Both the position numbers and the translations under genes were made by a program. A DNA stretch of 64,000 bases from JBHJGM01 sp964405825 (GTDB lineage: Bacteria; Verrucomicrobiota; Verrucomicrobiia; Opitutales; JBHJGM01): positions 1-64,000 of the forward strand of contig CAYOPI010000008.1 in assembly GCA_964405825.1 (NCBI GenBank), in the 5' to 3' direction. This document shows, piece after piece, positions 59,717-64,000 of the stretch. The notes below the pieces were generated by a model that saw nothing but the letters and a program-made list of their open reading frames with translations, made no database searches and was not told the DNA's origin. Every line of letters starts with the position of its first letter. The first letter of the stretch is position 1.

Positions 59717-61033
59717 TCAGGCGCGTCGATAGACCTCCAGGCCATTTAATACCGTTTGGTCTATAATTGTCTCGTAGTGTCCCCGGTCCTCCTTTCCCGA
59801 CTGGACCAACTCTGCCAGAACTATTTCTGCGTCAGCAGCTTGTGTTTTGGCTGTGGTATCGCAAACGAGGATAAACGAAGCTTCCATCTCCGGATTCAGA
59901 TTGCCGGTTCGATCGCCAAGCCCCAACAGATCCGCACCGGCCCGAGTCGCACGGTAGAGGGCGCGCGTCCAGGTGGCCTCGTCGTTTCCGGCCTCCCCGT
60001 TCTGGGAGACAAACGAACCCATGACGTCAAACATTGAGAGGTACGGACCCCCGCCGATGTCACTGGCCAGCGCCCACCGAATCCCCTCGGCATCGGCCCG
60101 GCGGAAATCAAAGAGCCCCGAGCCCAGTCCGCGCTGGTCAATGGGTGCGTTGGAGGTCGGGCAATGCGTGATCGCCGTGTCGGTCTCGCGCAGCAGCGCC
60201 CACTCACTGTCCTCCAGGTGAAGGCAATGGCCCATCAGGGTACGGGGACCCAGCAGGCCGCAGCGGCGGTAGATTTCCGTATAGGTGTCTACGTCCTCGA
60301 AGCCCTCCAGACCGTGGTAGATTCCCAGCACCCAGGCGATCTCCTGGGGTGTCTCGTCGAGGTGGGTCTGAATCCAGCCGGCGTGAGCGTGCGCCAGCGC
60401 GGCTGCCTCGCGCATCAGTTCGGGGTGCGCCATCGGGGCAAAGCGCGGAGAAACGATGTAGCGCGCACCAAAGCGCTCCCGTAGCGCGCGCACACCTTCC
60501 AGCAATTCGGACGGGTCGCGGCAAAGGGTCTGCGGGCCGTGCATCGACATCAGCGCGTTGCCGATCCTGAAGTGCCCGCGTGCCTGTTCGAGGGCGATGG
60601 CAGCCGCTTCCGGATGGACCGAACTGTAGCAGGCTCCGCCGATGGTGCCGACGCAGAGGATGCGCTTCCAGAAAACCTCGGCCTCGGCGCGGGCGTAGGC
60701 GGGGTCGGCGAAGCGGGCTTCCTGCGGAAAGGTGTAGGAGTCCAGCCATTCCAGCAGCGACGTCTTGGGTGCCTCGCGCACGTGGTCCTGCACCCAGTGA
60801 AAGTGCGTGTCGAAGAAGCCGGGCAGCAGCCATTGCGTGCGGTGGTCCTGAACGTCCGTGTCCGGTCCTTCGTGGGTGGCGCGAATCGCCTTGGCCGGGC
60901 CCACGCCGAGGATGCGCGAGGGCTCACTTCCGTTCGGTCGGTTCCAGGCGAGGGCGCCTTCGGCAAAGCAGTCGCAGCGGGTGTCCGAGATCGGGTTGAG
61001 GACGCGGGCCAGGGTGATGACGTCGGCAGGCAC
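59717..61033 (-). CDS. guaD: Amidohydrolase, guanine deaminase-like
   Basis: 438 residues from GTG 61033; no ATG is in frame near the start of homology (VITLARVLNPISD), so the start is moderately uncertain. Metal motif I is LLPGFFDTHFHWVQ (HxH), then SPRFAPMAHPELM, IQTHLDETPQEIAWV (His), LLGPRTLMGHCLHLEDSE (His), and ALASDIGGGPYLSMFDVM (Asp). These are the amidohydrolase signatures of guanine deaminase and close relatives. Guanine to xanthine fits the purine degradation neighbours. Another purine or pyrimidine deaminase is possible. 40 bp after pucG. Confidence 0.82.
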   Translation of the reverse strand: MPADVITLARVLNPISDTRCDCFAEGALAWNRPNGSEPSRILGVGPAKAIRATHEGPDTDVQDHRTQWLLPGFFDTHFHWVQDHVREAPKTSLLEWLDSYTFPQEARFADPAYARAEAEVFWKRILCVGTIGGACYSSVHPEAAAIALEQARGHFRIGNALMSMHGPQTLCRDPSELLEGVRALRERFGARYIVSPRFAPMAHPELMREAAALAHAHAGWIQTHLDETPQEIAWVLGIYHGLEGFEDVDTYTEIYRRCGLLGPRTLMGHCLHLEDSEWALLRETDTAITHCPTSNAPIDQRGLGSGLFDFRRADAEGIRWALASDIGGGPYLSMFDVMGSFVSQNGEAGNDEATWTRALYRATRAGADLLGLGDRTGNLNPEMEASFILVCDTTAKTQAADAEIVLAELVQSGKEDRGHYETIIDQTVLNGLEVYRRA

Positions 61034-61073
61034 GGCGGGACATCCGTACGCACTTCCGCGCCGATGCCAAGCC

Positions 61074-62366
61074 CTAGCTAAGCGTTGAAAGCTCGGCCGG
61101 GGCGGCGGCGGCCTGCGTTTGGGCCGGTTGCCGGGCCTGGTCGTAGACCGCCATGGCGGCGGCGGCGGGGTCGGGGTCCAGCGGCGTGAAACCGTGGCGG
61201 CGCAGGGCACTGGCCAGCGCACTGAGCGTGACCAGAATGGCCTGCTCGCGGCAGTTGTAGCCCATCGTGCCGATGCGCCAGATCTTGCCGTGGAGCGGGC
61301 CGAAAGAGGTGCCGATCTCGATGCCGTAGCGGTGGAGCAGTTCGCTGCGGAGGGCTTCGCCATCGACGCCCTCGGGGATGTAGACCCCCACCACGTTGTT
61401 CATCTTCGAGGACAAGTCGCCGAAGAAACGCAGGCCGATGGCCTCCAGGCCCGCCATCATGGCACGCCCGCCCAAGTCGTGACGCGCGACGCAGTTGGCG
61501 ATGCCTTCCTGTAAGGCGATGCGGGCACACTCGCGCGCGCAGTAAAGCATCGAGGTGGCCTCGGTGTGGTGGTTGAGGCGCTGCTGGCTCCAATAGGCCA
61601 TGATCATGGACAGGTCCAGGTAGTTGGACTGGATCTTGGGCCCTTCGCCAGGGACGAAGCCCGCTGGGCGAATGCCTTCCTCGATGTGCCAGCGACGCTT
61701 GATGATGGAGGCGACCTTGTCATTGAGCGTGATGGGCGCCGAACCGGAGGGACCGCCGAGGCACTTCTGCAGGCCGCCGCTGACCACGTCCAGCTCCCAG
61801 GCGTCCACGGGCAGGGCGTTGCCGACGATGGAGGCGGTGCAGTCCACGTAGCAGAGTGCGTCGTGTTCGTGGCAGATGCGTCCGAAGAAGTCCAGCGGCT
61901 GGTTCATCGTGGTGGAGGTGTCTCCCTGGCAGACCGCCACGAGTTTGGGCCGATGCTCCTTGAGGGCGGCCTCGAGGTCCTCGGGCGTGAAGACCTGCCC
62001 CCATTCCTTCTGGATGACCGTCACGTCGGCGCCGCAGCGCAAAGAAATCTCCTTCAAGAGCTGGCCAAAGCGCCCGAAGCTGGGCACCAGCACGCGTTCG
62101 CCGGGTTCAACCAGAGAGCAAATGGCCGCCTCGATGCCCGCGCGCGAGGTGCCGTCAATCAGGAAGGTCCAGCGGTTCTCGGTCTCGAAAACGCCGCGGT
62201 ACAGCTCCATGACCTCGTTCATCATCCCGGTGAAGGCCGGGTCGTACTGGCCCAGAAGCTGGGCCGACATCGCGCGCAGGACACGCGGGTCGGCGTTGAT
62301 CGGGCCCGGGCCCATCAGGAGGCGCTCGGGTGGGTTCACTTGGTCAAAGGGTACAGACACGGCCAT
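61074..62366 (-). CDS. pucG: (S)-Ureidoglycine--glyoxylate aminotransferase
   Basis: 430 residues. The start PFDQVNPPERLLMGPGPINADPRVLRAMSAQLLGQYDP is typical of PucG within the class V (alanine-glyoxylate aminotransferase-like) PLP family. PLP-lysine: VVSGGLQKCLGGPSGSAP. Further: DGTSRAGIEAAICSLVEPGERVLVP, VCQGDTSTTMNQPL and YVDCTASIVGN. It transfers the amino group of ureidoglycine to glyoxylate giving glycine, at the end of allantoin breakdown. Its 137-bp upstream region to allB has room for a promoter; downstream guaD is on the same strand. Other AGXT-like enzymes are alternatives, but the neighbours favour PucG. Confidence 0.92.
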   Translation of the reverse strand: MAVSVPFDQVNPPERLLMGPGPINADPRVLRAMSAQLLGQYDPAFTGMMNEVMELYRGVFETENRWTFLIDGTSRAGIEAAICSLVEPGERVLVPSFGRFGQLLKEISLRCGADVTVIQKEWGQVFTPEDLEAALKEHRPKLVAVCQGDTSTTMNQPLDFFGRICHEHDALCYVDCTASIVGNALPVDAWELDVVSGGLQKCLGGPSGSAPITLNDKVASIIKRRWHIEEGIRPAGFVPGEGPKIQSNYLDLSMIMAYWSQQRLNHHTEATSMLYCARECARIALQEGIANCVARHDLGGRAMMAGLEAIGLRFFGDLSSKMNNVVGVYIPEGVDGEALRSELLHRYGIEIGTSFGPLHGKIWRIGTMGYNCREQAILVTLSALASALRRHGFTPLDPDPAAAAMAVYDQARQPAQTQAAAAPAELSTLS

Positions 62367-62503
62367 TCACGGGTTCAGTTCAGTCATTGTACGCAGGCGC
62401 GTCGCGTTGACTGAACAAAATTAACCACCGGGGCGTTTCCGCAAGGGCATGCCCGCGGTTTTTGCGACGGCTGAAGCAGGATCGATGCACCGGAGGGAAG
62501 GGT

Positions 62504-63853
62504 TCAGGCCGGGGTTCGGGGTTTGAGGAGGCATCCCGCAGGCTCGCCGACCCCCTCACCGTCCAGGGCGACCGTTGCTCCGCGCAGAAAAACGCGGCGG
62601 ACCGCTCCGATCCTCATCCCCACATAAGGGGAGTGCGGATGCCTGTAAGCCAGGGACTCGCGCGTGATCGCCTCGGATGCCGACGGGTCATAGAGCAGGC
62701 AATCGGCATCGGCGCCCACGGTCAGACCGGCCTTGCGATCGCTCAAGGAGAGCCGTTGGGCCGGGGCGGTCGCGGCGACCTCGGTCAGCCGCGGCAACGG
62801 ACACAGGTCCCTGGCGAAATGGGCCTGCAGGAGCAGGGTCCAGGCATGTTGCAGGCCGGAAATCCCGCCCCAGGCCTGGCCAAAGCTCTCGACGTCCTTG
62901 AGGTCCCAGGGCGAGGGTGAGTGGTCGCTGCCGACGGTCTGAATGCGCCCGAGGCGGAGGCGTTCCCAGAGGGCCTCGCGAGCCTCCTTGTGGCGGATGG
63001 GGGGAGCGCACTTGGCCACGGGGCCCAGCTGCTCGACATCGTCGAGGGTCAGCGTGAGGTAATGGGTGCAGGTTTCGCAGGTGACATCGACGCCGTCTTG
63101 CTGATATTTCACTATCAAATCCAAGCCTTCCGGGCAACTGACGTGGACGATGTGGACCTTGCAGCCGGTTTCGCCCGCCAGGTCGAGCGCGCTGCGGATG
63201 GCCTCCAGCTCGGCTTCGCGGGGGCGCCCCGCCTCGAAGCCCGCCGGGGTGTCCGGATGACCACGGGCGGCCTCGCGGTCGAGCACCGAAGGGGCTTCGG
63301 CATGAATGGCCAGGGGCAGGCCGGTGCGGGCAATGGCCTGCATTCCGGCCTTCAGGACGGCCGCGTCGCTGTGGGCGAAGTCTTCGGTTCCGCTGGGTGA
63401 CATGAAGGCCTTGAAGCCGATGACCCCGCCGCTGGCGAGGGCCTCGAGGTGGTCGAGGTTGTCCGGCACGAGGCCGCCCCAAAGGGCGAAGTCCACCCGC
63501 GACTGGCCTTCGGCGGCGGTCACCTTCCGGGTGAGGGCCTCGGGGGTGTTCGTCGGCGGGACGGCGTTGAGGGGCATTTCGACAACCGTGGTCACGCCCC
63601 CGAGGGCGGCTGCGCGGCTGCCGGTGTCCCAGCCTTCCCAATGCGTGCGCCCGGGCTCGTTGAAATGCACATGCGCGTCGACCATGCCGGGCAGGAGCCA
63701 GGCCCCCTGGCCGTCGATGACGTTGGCGGAGCCGGGCGGGTCACGGTCGTCGAGCGCGGCGAAGCGCCCCTGGGCCAGGCGCACGTTGACGGGTCCGGCA
63801 CCGCCGGGCCGGCGGACGTTCGTGAGCAAGGTCTCCCTGGAGCTGGCGGCCAT
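62504..63853 (-). CDS. allB: Allantoinase
   Basis: 449 residues. Amidohydrolase metal sites: DAHVHFNEPGRTHWEGWDTGSRAAALGG (the allantoinase-specific HFNEPGRTxWEG form), carboxylated Lys in GGVIGFKAFMSPSG, HAEAPSV, HIVHVSC and the Asp in TVGSDHSPSPWDLK. EMPLNAVPPT is also typical of the allantoinase branch rather than dihydroorotase. Converts allantoin to allantoate. Starts 3 bp after the stop of the upstream allC gene, so they are one operon. Confidence 0.94.
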   Translation of the reverse strand: MAASSRETLLTNVRRPGGAGPVNVRLAQGRFAALDDRDPPGSANVIDGQGAWLLPGMVDAHVHFNEPGRTHWEGWDTGSRAAALGGVTTVVEMPLNAVPPTNTPEALTRKVTAAEGQSRVDFALWGGLVPDNLDHLEALASGGVIGFKAFMSPSGTEDFAHSDAAVLKAGMQAIARTGLPLAIHAEAPSVLDREAARGHPDTPAGFEAGRPREAELEAIRSALDLAGETGCKVHIVHVSCPEGLDLIVKYQQDGVDVTCETCTHYLTLTLDDVEQLGPVAKCAPPIRHKEAREALWERLRLGRIQTVGSDHSPSPWDLKDVESFGQAWGGISGLQHAWTLLLQAHFARDLCPLPRLTEVAATAPAQRLSLSDRKAGLTVGADADCLLYDPSASEAITRESLAYRHPHSPYVGMRIGAVRRVFLRGATVALDGEGVGEPAGCLLKPRTPA

Positions 63854-63856
63854 CGC

Positions 63857-64000
63857 TCAGGAAACCGCGTTGGGCGAGAGCGCGCGGGCGGCTTCGAGCA
63901 CGCCCTCGCGGAAGGCTTCGAAGGCAGCCTGCAGGTCAGCTGGTTCGACGTGTTCCTCCGGGCAGTGGCTGAGGCCCTCGCGGCAACGCACAAAGAGCAT
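63857..64000 (-). CDS. allC: Allantoate amidohydrolase, C-terminal end (cut by the window edge)
   Basis: Only the last 47 residues are in the window. They read MLFVRCREGLSHCPEEHVEPADLQ, the end pattern of M20-family allantoate amidohydrolase/carbamoylase (MLFVRS-x-GISHNPAE, where the His is a zinc-site/active-site residue). The product acts on allantoate, the next step after allantoinase. The rest is beyond position 64000. Confidence 0.75.
   Translation of the reverse strand: MLFVRCREGLSHCPEEHVEPADLQAAFEAFREGVLEAARALSPNAVS

Overview
The window is a dense, high-GC bacterial chromosome segment: 59 protein genes (57 complete, one cut at each end), no gap above 230 bp, and no rRNA, tRNA, insertion sequence, phage gene or CRISPR array that I can see. 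A PEP-CTERM protein with the anchor form VPEPGS / short helix / RRR, a split-strand caa3-type oxidase region and a PEPCK-like DUF4914-type protein suggest a Verrucomicrobiota relative (perhaps Opitutae). That placement is inference from family content, not from a marker gene.

Layout. 1-4628: end of a glucosyl-3-phosphoglycerate synthase gene, a GT4 glycosyltransferase, a HAD phosphatase and a sigma-54 activator in one direction, which looks like a compatible-solute operon. 4812-9004: a three-domain transporter/acyltransferase/acyl ligase (Aas-like) with an overlapping lipase-like hydrolase. 9029-16523: envelope and housekeeping genes, including a beta-lactamase-fold protein without its catalytic residues, a trypsin-like protease, an ABC half-transporter, RadC, a repeat-containing secreted protein and an SGNH hydrolase. 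16536-31145: an SLC13 transporter followed by a full aerobic-oxidase locus: ctaG, subunits IV, III, I and II(+cytochrome c), a blue-copper lipoprotein, DUF420, heme O synthase, heme A synthase and, divergently, a SCO1-like operon of three translationally coupled genes.

31236-39536: FkbM methyltransferase, glutaminyl-tRNA synthetase, the DUF4914-type P-loop protein, aldo/keto reductase, GNAT acetyltransferase, a secreted protein and the PEP-CTERM protein. 39725-43405: leuC, a hicBA toxin-antitoxin pair, leuD and a cystathionine gamma-synthase-type PLP enzyme; the toxin-antitoxin pair sits inside the leucine operon. 43469-49429: ExbB/ExbD, FabV enoyl reductase, a glycosyltransferase, a beta-phosphoglucomutase-type HAD enzyme, a DAACS symporter and a small lipoprotein.

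49553-59699 is a surface-polysaccharide cluster on the plus strand: four glycosyltransferases, two O-antigen polymerase/ligase-like membrane proteins, a Wzx-type flippase, a sulfotransferase and a lipoprotein, which points to a possibly sulfated Wzx/Wzy-type polymer. 59717-64000, on the minus strand, is a purine-degradation cluster (allC end, allB, pucG, guanine deaminase) that would recover nitrogen from guanine and allantoin.

The strongest leads for novelty are the DUF4914-type PEPCK-like protein, the catalytically dead beta-lactamase-fold protein, the hicBA insertion between leuC and leuD, the enlarged cytochrome-c-fused subunit II, and the glucosylglycerate operon with its own sigma-54 activator.
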